DNA of 34,668 nucleotides from Lingula anatina (Eukaryota; Brachiopoda; Lingulata; Lingulida; Lingulidae). Shown here in pieces: positions 1 through 10,209 of the stretch (positions within the stretch are counted from its first letter, which is position 1; each line of letters opens with the position of its first letter). Location of the stretch: NCBI RefSeq assembly GCF_001039355.2, contig NW_019774458.1:524232-558899 (forward strand). The letters run 5' to 3'. The notes under the pieces were generated by a model. The model was not told the origin of the DNA. It did not search any database and saw only the letters and a list, made by a program, of their open reading frames with translations. Both the position numbers and the translations under genes were made by a program.

Positions 1-350
1 AAACTTTCAAGTACTTTCAATATATTCCTCATAAAGTATCCTCAAAGAAAAGATGTCAGAATGATCATCAAATATCAAATAAATAGCTTTTTCATAGGGG
101 GGTCATTGGGTGTTAGAATATAAATCTTTAATTTTTCTTATTTTTTAATGTGTTTTTTATTATTATTATTTTTTTTTTCACCCAATTTTTTAACCATTAA
201 ACTTTCAAGTGCTTTCAATATATTCCTCATAAAGTATCCTCAAAGAAAAGATGTTGAAATGGTCATCAAATGTCAAATAAATAGCTTTTTCATAGGGGAG
301 TCCTTGGGTGGTAAAATACAAATCTTTAATTTTTTTATTTTTTCATGAAA
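1..350. repeat. Tandem duplication, ~198-bp period, about 1.8 copies
   Basis: The block beginning AAACTTTCAAGT at position 1 recurs at 199, and the similarity runs to about 350 (shared landmarks: ATATTCCTCATAAAGTATCC, AATAGCTTTTTCATAGGGG, CAAATCTTTAATTTTT). The two copies differ by scattered substitutions. The window begins inside or at the edge of the first copy, so more copies may lie to the left. It lies in the intron upstream of the last ALDH exon. The short reading frame across it is low-complexity and not a credible gene. Confidence 0.85.
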
Positions 351-480
351 ATTTTCACCTGCAAACCAACAAAAAGTGCCAATGTGTCCTCCATTATGCA
401 TACTACAAGATCATAGTCATTTACTCAAATTAAATTAGATTTTTGAATGTTTTTTGGGGGGAGTCAGATTTTCATGGTAC

Positions 481-501
481 ACCGGGCCTCTGAGGCCCGG
501 T
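481..501. repeat. Short near-perfect palindrome
   Basis: The arms ACCGGGCCTC and GAGGCCCGGT are separated by a single T. It is GC-rich in an AT-rich intron and could form a 10-bp hairpin. Its role is unknown; it may be part of an old mobile element together with the inverted repeat at 574-606. Confidence 0.7.
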
Positions 502-573
502 TTCAGGGTTTACGTAGGGTTCCATTTCCTTGTGGATGAGGGTTAAGCAATAGGTGGGGGGAGGGAGTCTCCT

Positions 574-606
574 GAATGGAGGCTATTCACCTGAATAGCC
601 TCATTC
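574..606. repeat. Inverted repeat in the ALDH intron
   Basis: GGAGGCTATTCA is followed after two bases by TGAATAGCCTC, with further pairing between GAATG and ATTC at the outer ends. It lies about 70 bp from the palindrome at 481-501. The surrounding 300 bp has no coding signal. Confidence 0.6.
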
Positions 607-810
607 CCTTATGAAGGTGCTCTGAACGAAGTCGAAATATTGGAGGTAAATAATTTCAATATTTAGCTGTTGGTTGAAGAAAAAAATTTCTTTATTCTTA
701 TAACAGAACGCAGCTGATGGAATTTCTCCACATGTCTATCTTTTCTTTAACTGATCTAATGCGTTTTATCATTGGAATCTTTAAATATTATATACATTTA
801 ACCTTTCTAG

Positions 811-963
811 GTGGGCACAGTGTGGACCAACTGTTGGCTAGTGCGAGACCTTAATATGCCTTTTGGAGGAATGAAGGATTCTGGGATTGGCCGTGAAAGC
901 GCTACAGACTCTCTGGAATTTTTTACTGAGAAAAAGACCATTTGCATGATGATTGGAACCTAA
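811..963 (+). CDS. ALDH8A1: Terminal exon of an ALDH8A1-like aldehyde dehydrogenase (2-aminomuconic semialdehyde dehydrogenase)
   Basis: This is a 3'-terminal coding exon; the rest of the gene lies to the left of the window. It opens after a pyrimidine-rich acceptor (ACCTTTCTAG) in phase 0, encodes 50 residues and stops at TAA 961-963. The peptide has the C-terminal ALDH signature: GTVWTNCWLVRDLN, then PFGGMKDSGIGRE, then EFFTEKKT. The WTNCWLVRDLN-PFGGMK combination is close to the ALDH8A1 subfamily, which oxidises 2-aminomuconate semialdehyde in the kynurenine (tryptophan) pathway using NAD+. The PFGGMKxSGxGRE loop belongs to the oligomerisation/C-terminal region; the catalytic Cys and Glu would be in upstream exons. 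ALDH9 or another class is a less likely alternative. Confidence 0.9.
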   Translation: MGTVWTNCWLVRDLNMPFGGMKDSGIGRESATDSLEFFTEKKTICMMIGT

Positions 964-1975
964 TCTGGTATTATTATTATTATAAAATTATCATTATTAT
1001 TAATATTGTCTCTTACCTTTTAATAGGAAGTTATGGTTAAAGGTAAGCACTGGAGATATACAACAGTGTAATTCCAATCTCAGTTTTTAGAAATTAAAAA
1101 AATAAGAAATGAAAAAAAAAATGACGAAAAAAAAACCACATCACTGTTTAACATGCTAAATATGAAAGAACCAATTGATCAGGGTTATGCAGACCGGTGC
1201 ATATGCATTTGTAGCATACTGAGACGGAGGTTTTATTTTACTCCCAACTATTATTAGTGGCACAGTACTTATCCTGAGTTTTAGAGATCACTTGACACAT
1301 GTCTCTGATATGAACACGTAATTAGAAGTCATAGTATCTGAAAGGCAGCTATTGCATTGTGGGATCGATTTTCACGAGTGAGGCTCACTATGCCGTTTTT
1401 GTTTTGAAAAATGAAAAAAAAAGAGTATTACTTTTGTTTATGGAAAGCTGTGATGCTGTAACGTTATGTATTATCGTTTTTAGAAATGTACGGAATCAAA
1501 TATTATACCTTTGTTTATAGAGAGGTAGCAGTATTCACGAAAGATGTAAAAAATGTTCTTAAATTCAGTTTGGGTCATAGAAGCAGCAAGTTTTCATTTA
1601 TTTTCTTTTAATATTTACATTGTACGTGTATTTGTTTTACACAGGAAAGTATGGCAAAATAACTTTTTACATGCTAGTCTTTTAAAACCTGGTTATCGAT
1701 CATTTGTTACATACTGAAACAATAAGGTTTTTTTTAAATTTATTAATTATTTGATTTTACGGATGAATACTTTACTTTGGATTACAAGAGGTGTTTTTGC
1801 TTTAAGTCATTTATACGTATATTTTTCAAGATAATCACAACAATGAAAAAAAAAAAGGAAAGAAAAACCAAAAAATCAGGAACGTTTCCAGTTGTTACGC
1901 ACACTTAAAGTTTAAGTATCACATGCGTTTTTATTATATATAATTATAATGAATAAATGCTTGAACATTATTCCT
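964..1975 (+). other. Probable 3' UTR of the ALDH gene, with polyadenylation signal
   Basis: AT-rich non-coding sequence follows the stop codon. The first convincing AATAAA in a suitable setting is at 1952-1957, which would give a 3' UTR of about 1 kb. No reading frame resembling a protein family is visible. The exact cleavage site cannot be fixed from sequence alone. Confidence 0.5.
1952..1957 (+). terminator. Candidate polyadenylation signal AATAAA (ALDH gene)
   Basis: A canonical hexamer about 990 bp downstream of the ALDH stop codon, in the sense AATGAATAAATGC. It is the best-placed hexamer, but the AT-rich setting makes chance occurrences common. Confidence 0.4.
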
Positions 1976-3760
1976 CTTAGATAATGATGTCCACTGTATA
2001 TTATTGATCATAACCGTTATTGTGTTAAGTGGGAATCGCAACAGATTCCTTGTCGTTTCACCCCCCCCCCCCCATCCAACTGTTTGATTATCTTATGTTG
2101 GTCCCCGGTGGAGTTACTTTTATACATGTATGAATAATAAGAGATGAGATAAAGAGCTACATCGTTCTTTTTGTATATGATTGGACGGTTTTCCTGAGAG
2201 TCGTTAACTTCATCATGGCAACAATAATAGATTAACGCCCTTTTGCCTGTTGCAGAATCTTTGCCCAAGTTTAAATTTGCGAAGGAAGGCGATATTTCGC
2301 TTGGGTATACACCCGATGGCGCCATTGTGACTTCAAAACTTTGCTTACGTTCGTAACCGATGTCAACTGTTTTATGTTCCATCTGTTCAGTTCACTTTTG
2401 CAATTCATTTGTCGAGGCCCGATATGTCTTGACAAGTATTGTGATGTTTTTCTATGTATTTGGGTGTTTAAAATGACCAAAATGCGCCCTATTTTGACGT
2501 CCTGAATATGTGTGTGGGTGTGAACAGGCGAACGTTCGGTCGAATATAATTGCCAATTGTTTTGAAAATATACGAGTTTCATGAAAACTCCCCTTTCCTC
2601 TTAATGATTTCAGTGTTCTCCTTGCAAGAATCTCTGGCGGCGCTTACTGGTCGATCATGTAAAGGTTGCAATTGCATCCCTTATCACCATCTCATTTTTC
2701 TTCTCTACAAAACGGAAACGCGATTGTGCATTGTCACGATTTGAGCTTTCCAGCACGTAATTATGACCAATTTTCTTTGGCTCCGATGACGAGGTGTTAC
2801 AAAAATACTCTAGATCTGATTTCAATCTTTCTCTTAATCCTGTGGACCAATTTTATCTTTGCGTGTTTGTTTTGTCATATTCGTGTCTTGTTAGACGGTG
2901 ATTTTCAAAGGTTCAAACTATTTGCCCAGACAAGCTGATAGGCCCACGTAAATCGCGTTTGGTAAGAAATTTAAGGAATTTAACAGGATTTACAAGTTGT
3001 AAAAACCGCTGACGAATTGTGACAAAGCAAATTGTTAAGTTATGCAACTGTATAACAGTAAAACAGTACTGAAAACGAAGCATTCACGAATCAACCTTGC
3101 ATCGGGGCGATCACACGAAAGGAATACTTTAAAACTTCAAAACAATTAGTTGATAAATATATTCGAAATTGTTACAGAGAAGTGACATTTGCTACACCGC
3201 AAAGGAGTGAGAAGATTCTAAAAGTCGAAGAATAAGATGTTACTGTTTTTATAACGGGCGATCTTTTACATAACATACTTGCAGTCTCAAATATCTATTA
3301 TATTAATAGAGAAAATTGATCCAAAGTTTGAAGTTGAAAATTATATTTGATATTTTCATCGTCTTACATCTCTCATCATTAGCACTCTCAGTGTCTCTTC
3401 CTTCTGTTATATAGTAAGAAATCATGAAGGCACCGCGATATCACTTACAAATGTAGTACCCCAATGTTTTCCATTCCTTTTGGTTGTTGCATTACAAACA
3501 ATAGCATTTGCTTATAAAGTACCTCAACATTCTAAATCACAACTCTTTGGTGATAAAACAAAAGTACACCGCATACATGTACATGTATGTACAGTCGTCT
3601 AATCGATGCTCAAAACTACAAGCACTCTCTCTCTCTTTCTCTTCAACAACTAGCAAAGCACTCCGAGAGCGCAGACCTCGGCCAAGGCAGCGATTTTTAT
3701 TATTATTGATTATTGATTGATTATTGATCCGGATCACCACCAAAAACTAATCATCTCTTC
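1976..3760. other. Intergenic region, no gene recognised
   Basis: This separates the convergent ALDH (+) and SMB-protein 1 (-) genes. It contains a run of 13 C at 2061-2073, a CT-rich tract near 3625-3645, and a palindromic ACATGTACATGT stretch near 3575-3595. Reading frames of 60-120 codons exist on both strands, but none shows domain-like composition, plausible splice boundaries or family motifs. Confidence 0.6.
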
Positions 3761-3764
3761 CTTG

Positions 3765-3895
3765 GCCCACTTCTGACAGTTCCTGAAAATATCGTCAAAA
3801 TCGGACAGTCCATAACTTTTTGAGTTATGTTGATGACAAACATACAGACAGACAAACAGTGGTGAAAACAACCTCCTTGGCGGAGCTACTAAAAT
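3765..3895 (+). repeat. Interspersed repeat with CCTCCTTGGCGGAG end
   Basis: The stretch reads through TAACTTTTTGAGTTATGTTG, a run of ACAGACAGACAAAC, then AACCTCCTTGGCGGAG. From general knowledge, this order (a palindromic AACTTTTTGAGTTA-type core, a CAGA/CAAA-rich linker, a CTCCTTGGCGGAG tail) is common in short interspersed repeats of marine invertebrate genomes. I cannot assign a named family without a repeat library. Confidence 0.5.
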
Positions 3896-4162
3896 TCATG
3901 TATAAACTACTACTGAGTAATGTGTCAGTAAGCTAAGGTAAGCCGACAAATGATTTCTGTCTTAAATTTGAGAAAAAAGTACTTGCCAGTACCACGGATA
4001 TTACAATATTAGTCCGTCTAATACTGGGACCACATTTTAAGATCTGATGCACCAAACCCAGAAAAGAGTGCCATGAGTGTGCTGTTAAACTGCTCCTGAG
4101 AGGGTAAGACTTGCCCATGTGGCCTTGGAAATTGAGTTCTTATCCAGGGAACCTGACTTAAG

Positions 4163-4236
<74 letters not shown>
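4163..4236. repeat. Compound microsatellite (TTA)n(TG)n
   Basis: About 38 bp of TTA/ATT units (4163-4200) run directly into 18 TG units (4201-4236). The tract is about 195 bp beyond the stop codon of the minus-strand SMB-protein gene. Read on the minus strand it contains AATAAA-like hexamers, so it may fall in that gene's 3' UTR. A short frame translating it as poly-Leu and Cys-Val repeats is an artefact. Confidence 0.95.
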
Positions 4237-4239
<3 letters not shown>

Positions 4240-4429
4240 TCGGGTCCAGGAACCTAAATTGTGGAGAACCTTTGAAAGGGGTTAAAACGCCTTGGAGAAA
4301 TTACACGTTAGAACCCATCAAAATGGACAGGTCAATTTAAGTAAACACAGTTTTATGGTTGTGAATGTTCATCGGCATGAGGTGTCGGCAGTTTTTACCA
4401 GAACGTGATTATACAACCTTTCCTCGATG

Positions 4430-7400
4430 TTAAATGTATCTCAGATACTTTAATAAATACACAGTGAATACGCCAGCAACTACCATAAAAGAGAAACCGA
4501 GCGTTGGGGCGTCGTCCTTCGCTCCATTACTCGGCTTTGGATAGTTACCATTGTTCTCAGTTTCATTCGGACTCGGCTCTGCGTAAGAAAACGCGACTCT
4601 CGCTGTGAGCGATACCCCACTAAATACAGAAATATGCGAGTTGCCAAATAAGGTATTCAGATTGTTCTTTAGGGAGATAAGCATTTGGACGCCCTCGTCA
4701 TAGATGGTCAATTCTTTATGCAGGGAGAAAATGGCCTCCATGTCAGTGCTTAAGGTGGCGGGATCGGTCACACAAGGGGCACCGCCTGCCGCATCTGAAA
4801 GAAAATACGCGAAGACTTATTTTTGCCATCAATTTTGCTACACTGCCGTAAAAGCTGGTGGTATAAATTTTGCATGCTTGTTGAATTAATACGGCAATTG
4901 TTCGGGGTCCTGAATTATAATAACTAGAAACAAACAAAAATACTGTTCGAAATAATAAAAACAAAAAACAAAAACGAAAGAACGGATCACTTTTGCAACT
5001 AACCCTTCTGTTTCTGAAATGCATTAAATAAACCATAATACTAAAGGGACGCATACCTTTTGGTACATTTGTGAACGCTGCCATAGCCCCACAACTTCTA
5101 GAGCTCTCCCACTTGCACTGATCCTCATACAGAACGAACGACCAACCCTGAACGTGAAGTCCCATCACGAAAGAGTGCTGCCTCCGAAACCAGAGGGAAA
5201 ACTGTCCACAAGTGGCATTGGCTGAAGCAATGTCTCCGTCGTTGGTGGCGCCTCCCCGAGGAATGGTAAGCCGAATTTGGATGACGTACGTGGTACTGTA
5301 GAAAGCTTCGAAAGGTGCCCATCCCTCGCCAGTGGGCCTCGTCTCGGCGTCCTGAAAAATATAGACTAGACAGCAAGACTGGCAAATATGCAGACACAAT
5401 AAAACATTGTCCCAATATTGAAAACAAGGCAGCAAAGCTGTCAAATGTACAGACAAAAACAGAAAATAAAAATGCAGACAATGGGTCATTTTGTCAATTT
5501 TGATGCAATAATAAATAATGCCTATAAAAGCACTGTCAATCAACACTGAATTTTAATCATGCACAACGGGTAACATGGTCAATAACAGGAGCAGATCCAG
5601 AGGTATTTTCTGACAGTATTCCAAATTAACTTTGTTGATCCCTCCTCCATTTTTGATGGTCTTCCAACAGAGAAAACAGATACCCATCAATGTGAACTTT
5701 AAAATCTGACCGTAATCTGAAAGACCCAGAAGACAGCCTCAATCCGCCCCTGCAATAAGATGACAGTTTCAGGACCATGAGAGTTCAAATTCACATAATG
5801 AAAATCCCAATATTTGAAAAATGATGACAGTGCATAAAATAATATTACATAATGTTTAAAGACATAAAAATCAATGCAACTGCTTATGTGGAAATACAGA
5901 AAATGTGAAGAGCTTCAGGTGGATGCATATGGGAGCTGAAAATGCCAGTGTTTGAAAAAGAAAAATGAAAAGAAAACACAACAAAAATATTCCAATAAAG
6001 CTGCTATTTAGACTTTTAATCTTGCTGTATTAACATGATATGAATAACCCCAATGTGTTTGAGGATAATAAGGCACTGTTATTCATCTATAGCATTAATG
6101 TTGGCGTTACACGATTTTTTTCTTTTGTAAACTTATTTGCAATATTAAGCAATATTTACCTGCATAATTATCACTAATTCCAAATTATGTGGCACAGTTA
6201 AGAGAGCTTAACCTATGGGACGTTACTGGGAAATCTCAACGTGTGTTTTATGTAATCGTATTTAATGGGCACTTGGAAATTAATTAGGCAAGTGATTTTA
6301 TAGCTCTGAATTTAGCTTGTGACTACCCCAAGGGACAATTACCACCATCCATAAACAGTAGCCCCATATAGCACTCTTTAGAGCTGCATTGCTTCCAAAA
6401 CAGAAAACAATCACACTGATTTTCCAACATAAACTGCACTTCAGTCTAATGAAACTTTTCAGTAAGTTTGAGTATCATAAGTAACATGGTTTTTCCTTAA
6501 TGGTCATTCCAGCAGCAATGTCCAAAATAGGGTTTTCTTCAACTTTTGTGCAATATAACATAATGACCATCACATTTTAATAATAGAATAAAAGTATCAT
6601 GGATATTCAGAAAATGTGACATGGAAAGGTCTTCAAGGCCATGGGAGTTCAGAGTCACACCCTCAAAATGTAAACAAGAGATAACTGTACTGAAATGATT
6701 TTCTTTCCATTTTCAACACTTTTTTTTAACATGTAACAAAATAATCAATTTACTGTCATTTTTAAATGAACAACTAAGAAAATTGTTGACATAGGGAAAA
6801 TATCAATAGAACATTTTTAAATGTCCAGTTTGCTCCGTTCTGAGATTCTGAACATGGTGAATGATTGAATCTTACAAACTGTAAAGATATGAGTTTATTT
6901 CCATTTTTAGACACTTTATTACACAATACACAATAACAGGTTTACCATCATTTTTATATAATCAACTAACAATATTGTTAAGATGCAGAAAATGTCAAAA
7001 GAACACCTTTACATATTTAATTAGTTCACAAATGAGATTGTTAACATGACTAAGAATTAAATCTGAGGAAAAAAACACTTATATACAAAAAAGGCATTAC
7101 TTTACCAAAACTAACCAATCGAGCTTATTTTCTAACTTCATCTGTATTTCAGTAAGACTGATCACCCCTGTGAATTTCATGACAATTGGCCAATTGATTT
7201 TCCTTGAAATGTGTTATCGGTTTTGCATATATGCTGAAAAAAGTGAAAAAATAGCATAACTTCCATGAAAATGGCCCGATCATGCTGATTTTCGAACTTG
7301 GCCTGCGTATAATGAATATTCATCAGTTTTTTTAAGTTTCAAGCCAAAAGGTAAAACGGTTTTTCACTTATCGTGTTATCGGTGTTATAAAAATGCTGAA

Positions 7401-10062
7401 AAAAAGTAAAAAAAACAGCATTACTTCCATGAAAATGGCCCGATCATGCTGATTTTCGAACTTGACCTGATAATTATGAATATTCATCAGTTCTGTAAGT
7501 TTCAAGCCAAAAAGTAAAATGGTTTTCCACTTATCGTGTTATCGGTGCTGCATATATGCTGAAAAAAGTGAAAAAACAGCATAAATTCCCTAAAAGTGAC
7601 CCGATCATGCTAATTTTCGAACTTGACCTGATAATTATGAATATTCATCAGTTCTGTAAGTTTCAAACCAAAAGAAAAAACAGTTTTCCACTTATCGTGT
7701 TATCGGTCAAAGTGCACGGCGACGACGGCGACGACGGCAACGACGGCGACGACAGACGCAGATGATGGCTCTATGTACAGACACATCTGTGTCTGTACAT
7801 AAAAACATATGGCGAATTTCTTTCTTTAAAGCATTCCAAAAAAAAAAAAAACGACCCGATTACGACGGCACAAGTTCATTTACCACACAAAGATGCAGGG
7901 CATAATCTAGTAACGACAACGACTGAAAATGTTGTTGTACTTACACTTAACATCCGAGGACTTAAAAGGGCAGAAAACCCAGTTGGATTGAACGTTCGTC
8001 GATCTGGAAATGAATGACTTGGCCTAAATATCTTTAAAGATTTATCTACACCAATGATATGACAGAGGTTTCTTATGGTATCCAGGTAAGATGATAAAAC
8101 AGAGTTATTCTTTACTAAAAGACTACTGATTTTAGCGACAATATTGAATCTAGCAGCCCCACGGTTACAATAGGACATGCAGCCGCTAACATCAGTAAAG
8201 CATAACAACCTTCACAAAAGTGTAGACCTTTCATCTCGTTACCAGGATCATAATCCGAATCGCTATTGACTACATCTTAGATTAGAAAAATGATATATCA
8301 TTGGTCAATTCTCTTCGCTTTTTTAAGATAGTCATACCCAATGTTCGCGCCATACATGCTATGGTAGCCTGTATATAGGCCTACATCAGTTTAACACACG
8401 CAGACCTACGCACGCGCGCGAGCGCGCGCACACACACACACACGACATATTAATTGTAATTACCTTACACAATACCCACTAATGAAACTTATCGGACGAT
8501 AAAAGTCTGAAATAATGCACATGACATAAAATATGCGTACCTACGGCAATAGGAATTCCACTGTCACAACTGTCAATTATCAGGGGACCATTGCAGACGG
8601 CGCAAAAGATATTCTGCGCGTGCAGCGTTATGTCGCTATGTTTGTTGATGAAGCTAACAATCGTGGAAGGAGTTGACAAACAAAGTTCATAAAGTTTCGG
8701 GAGTTTTTTATACCGGCAGTTTAACGTCCCATACCAGTCTCTTCCTCTGACTTGGTGGCCTCTGTTGCCAAGGTGACAGGGTCGGCCTCTAGTCTGCGGA
8801 GGCTGGAAAATGAAATAGCAGTCGCCATGAGTCTCCATACGTTGGATGATTTCACGTGTACTGGACGCGTTCAAGAAGCCATCTTGGGCGGACTTTGAGC
8901 ACACAATAACTACGTCCCAATTCAGAATGTCTGAGACATTGAAGCACGTAGCGCAGAAGCGGTTTTTGAACGTGACATTTGCTGAACGGAGCTCAACTGG
9001 TGGAAGAACGTTGTCTTCGAGAGTCACCACACCGGACTCGCACAAGGCACGAATCGCATCGTTTTTCCAGTTTGCTGGGCACTTTGTGACCATCCAGTAA
9101 TACCGCGAATCTGTAACATACGAAGAGCTTTGCATGTGACATTGATATATTTCTGAATCTGTTAACTTTGAGTTTTTCCCTGTTCTGTTTGCACTCTCCG
9201 CGTAGTTCAGACAGTAATGACAACAGTCGTTTAACAGTTCACAATATTCATCGCAATAGCAATGGATCCGAACCCAATAGGCGTCCCCTAGAGTAGTTGA
9301 CACACAAAGCCATTGGTTTGTTCTGAAATTGCTATTAATTTGGTCTGCAATTTCAGTGACATTAAGATTGTCATACCCAATGTCATTCGTATTAAAATAT
9401 TCAACGGAACTGTTGTCTGTGGTGGAAACTCGTGGGACGGGGCCATTTCTTCCATTGAATAAACTTCTTTTAAATCTTTGGCAATTTGCAAGTGACGGCT
9501 TTTCTCTTTTAGTTTCACTTTCGCGTAAATTCATACATTTCTGGTCACTAATATTGTGAACTGAGAAAGTGTTTTTGAACAAATACTGGATCTTAGTCGG
9601 ACCGAATTTTGGTCTTCGTATTTTTTGACCGGTGCGATGCGCAGTGACATGTTTTTCACTGAGATGTTCATCTAGGGCCTTTCTCTGCTCTCCCGCGACT
9701 CTTCTTCGCCTGTAGGGCCAACAACCTTTGTCACCCAAATAAATATCACCATAACCCCTGGAGACAAAGTCAACACAATCTGCTCCACCATTGTGAAGAT
9801 TTGACTCGAAGGCCTTTACACTCTCCGCCCGGCCTCGGTTCTTTTTCTGTGTTCTGATATGATTCCTGTTATCATATCTACCATCATGGGCCGCTTGAAC
9901 ATCGCCAAAAGCCACGGACGTGGATTGATCAGCCGTGGCTTTACTGGCGCGTATTGTTTGCAAAACGAAGATTACAAAACAGCCAAAACGAAAAAAGAGC
10001 TTCAGTAACGACTGTTTGCTCGAGCACCTGGGGTTCTTACTTCTTTCATGCCTGAGTTTCAT
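4430..10062 (-). CDS. SMB-domain secreted/surface protein 1 (Methuselah-like receptor ectodomain without 7TM), 4 coding exons
   Basis: Reconstructed exons, minus strand: 8541-10062, 7945-8003, 5057-5351, 4430-4794, with intron phases 1, 0, 1 and GT-AG junctions; about 746 residues. The start is the ATG at 10062; the open frame extends to a GTG at 10134, which I rejected. Residues ~19-36 form a hydrophobic signal sequence or anchor (LLKLFFRFGCFVIFVLQ). A long basic stretch follows, with RFKR (~196-199) as a possible furin site. The somatomedin-B-like knot is at ~252-287 (HCYCDEYCELLNDCC). Then come conserved KCPANW, LPPVELRSANVTFKNRFCATC and GRPCHLGNRGH motifs. The KNRFCATC-type region is known from ectodomains of Methuselah-like/adhesion GPCRs. 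The C-terminus has one hydrophobic helix (TLGFSFMVVAGVFTVYLL) and a tiny tail, so it is a type I membrane protein or GPI-anchored. No 7TM exon is visible. Function unknown; adhesion or recognition is inference. Confidence 0.75.
4795..5056 (-). other. Intron 3 of SMB-protein 1
   Basis: The donor AAAAG|GTATGC is at the low edge of exon 3 and the acceptor TTTCTTTCAG precedes exon 4. A longer open frame runs across exon 3 and this intron, but the paralogue at 12-16 kb has an intron at the same place and phase, which supports splicing here. Confidence 0.7.
5586..5752 (-). mobile_element. hAT-like MITE, copy 1 (reverse orientation)
   Basis: A 167-bp element in intron 2 of SMB-protein 1. Its ends are CAGGAGCAGATCC and (reverse complement) CAGGGGCGGATTGAG, and it is flanked on both sides by the direct repeat CAATAA. 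Inverted, it aligns along its length with the element at 10632-10799 (shared TCTTCTGGGTCTT, ACGGTCAGATTTT, GATCAACAAAG-type blocks). CAGGGGCGGAT termini and a 5-8 bp target duplication fit the hAT superfamily. There is no coding capacity. Confidence 0.8.
5760..7200. repeat. Degenerate repeats in intron 2 of SMB-protein 1
   Basis: The segments around 6700-6835 and 6893-7018 align imperfectly (TTTCCATTTT..ACACTTT, TTTAcyRTCATTTTTA, CAACTAAsAAaATTGTT, AGAACAyyTTTA), giving a period of roughly 190 bp. Fragments near 5760-5960 and 6600-6670 share GGACCATGAGAGTTCA-like wording. No coding signal was seen. Confidence 0.55.
7211..7740. repeat. Minisatellite with ~162-bp unit, 3 copies, plus GAC/GGC-rich tail
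   Basis: GTGTTATCGG begins at 7211, 7373, 7536 and 7697, giving periods of 162, 163 and 161 bp. Each unit contains ATGCTGAAAAAA, CCCGATCATGCT, TTTTCGAACTTG, ATGAATATTCATCAG and a CACTTATC end. The last copy breaks into a (GACGAC/GGCGAC)n tract at ~7710-7750. A partial, diverged earlier copy may extend back to ~7100. It lies in intron 2 of SMB-protein 1. Confidence 0.9.
7772..7801. repeat. 30-bp near-perfect palindrome next to the minisatellite
   Basis: Arms TATGTACAGACACA and TGTGTCTGTACATA are separated by two bases. It directly follows the GAC-rich tract and could be the terminal hairpin of the mobile unit that contributed the minisatellite. Confidence 0.8.
8410..8444. repeat. Alternating CG/CA purine-pyrimidine tract
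   Basis: A run of CGCACGCGCGCGAGCGCGCG continues into (CA)n and ends about 100 bp from the donor site of exon 1 of SMB-protein 1, inside intron 1. Alternating purine-pyrimidine tracts of this kind are known to favour left-handed DNA; no function is implied. Confidence 0.85.
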
Positions 10063-10164
10063 GTCAGCGTTTTCCTTGTTTATCACACCGCCGTAGCCAA
10101 AGGGTATTGTCCAAGGAGCGTATTTAGTGTACACTTTATATGTAAATGAACCTTCCGCAGAAAG

Positions 10165-10207
10165 TGGGTGAGGAAAGGAACATGTGTGGCCTTATATATA
10201 CATATAT
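10165..10207 (-). promoter_or_regulatory. Candidate TATA promoter of SMB-protein 1
   Basis: On the minus strand the sequence reads GTATATATGTATATATAAGG about 130 bp upstream of the ATG at 10062, the right distance for a TATA box with a start near 10165 and a ~100-base 5' UTR. AT-rich microsatellite sequence can mimic this, so the call is tentative. Confidence 0.35.
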
Positions 10208-10209
10208 AC

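Noticed and set aside
574-660. End of a retroelement suggested by wording around GAACGAAGTCGAAATATTGG
   Set aside because: Too short and without a reading frame or target duplication to support an assignment.
2017-2938. Frames of 64-121 codons between the ALDH and SMB genes
   Set aside because: No recognisable motifs, one includes a poly-Gly stretch from the C13 tract, and splice-site support is lacking.
4119-4340. Frame with poly-Leu and Cys-Val repeats
   Set aside because: Produced by the (TTA)n(TG)n microsatellite; no other coding support.
4743-5546. Continuous 267-codon minus-strand frame across exon 3
   Set aside because: It reads through intron 3 and part of intron 2. Homology with the paralogue supports only 5057-5351, bounded by good AG and GT sites.
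7211-7700. CRISPR-like array
   Set aside because: The units are ~162 bp tandem copies without spacers, in an animal intron.
7876-8208. 110-codon minus-strand frame as a single exon
   Set aside because: Only 7945-8003 matches the paralogue's short exon and has the right phases; the remainder is intron.
10063-10134. Start of SMB-protein 1 at 10134 (open frame begins there)
   Set aside because: The codon at 10134 is GTG, not ATG. The first ATG in frame is at 10062 and leads directly into a basic stretch and hydrophobic signal segment.
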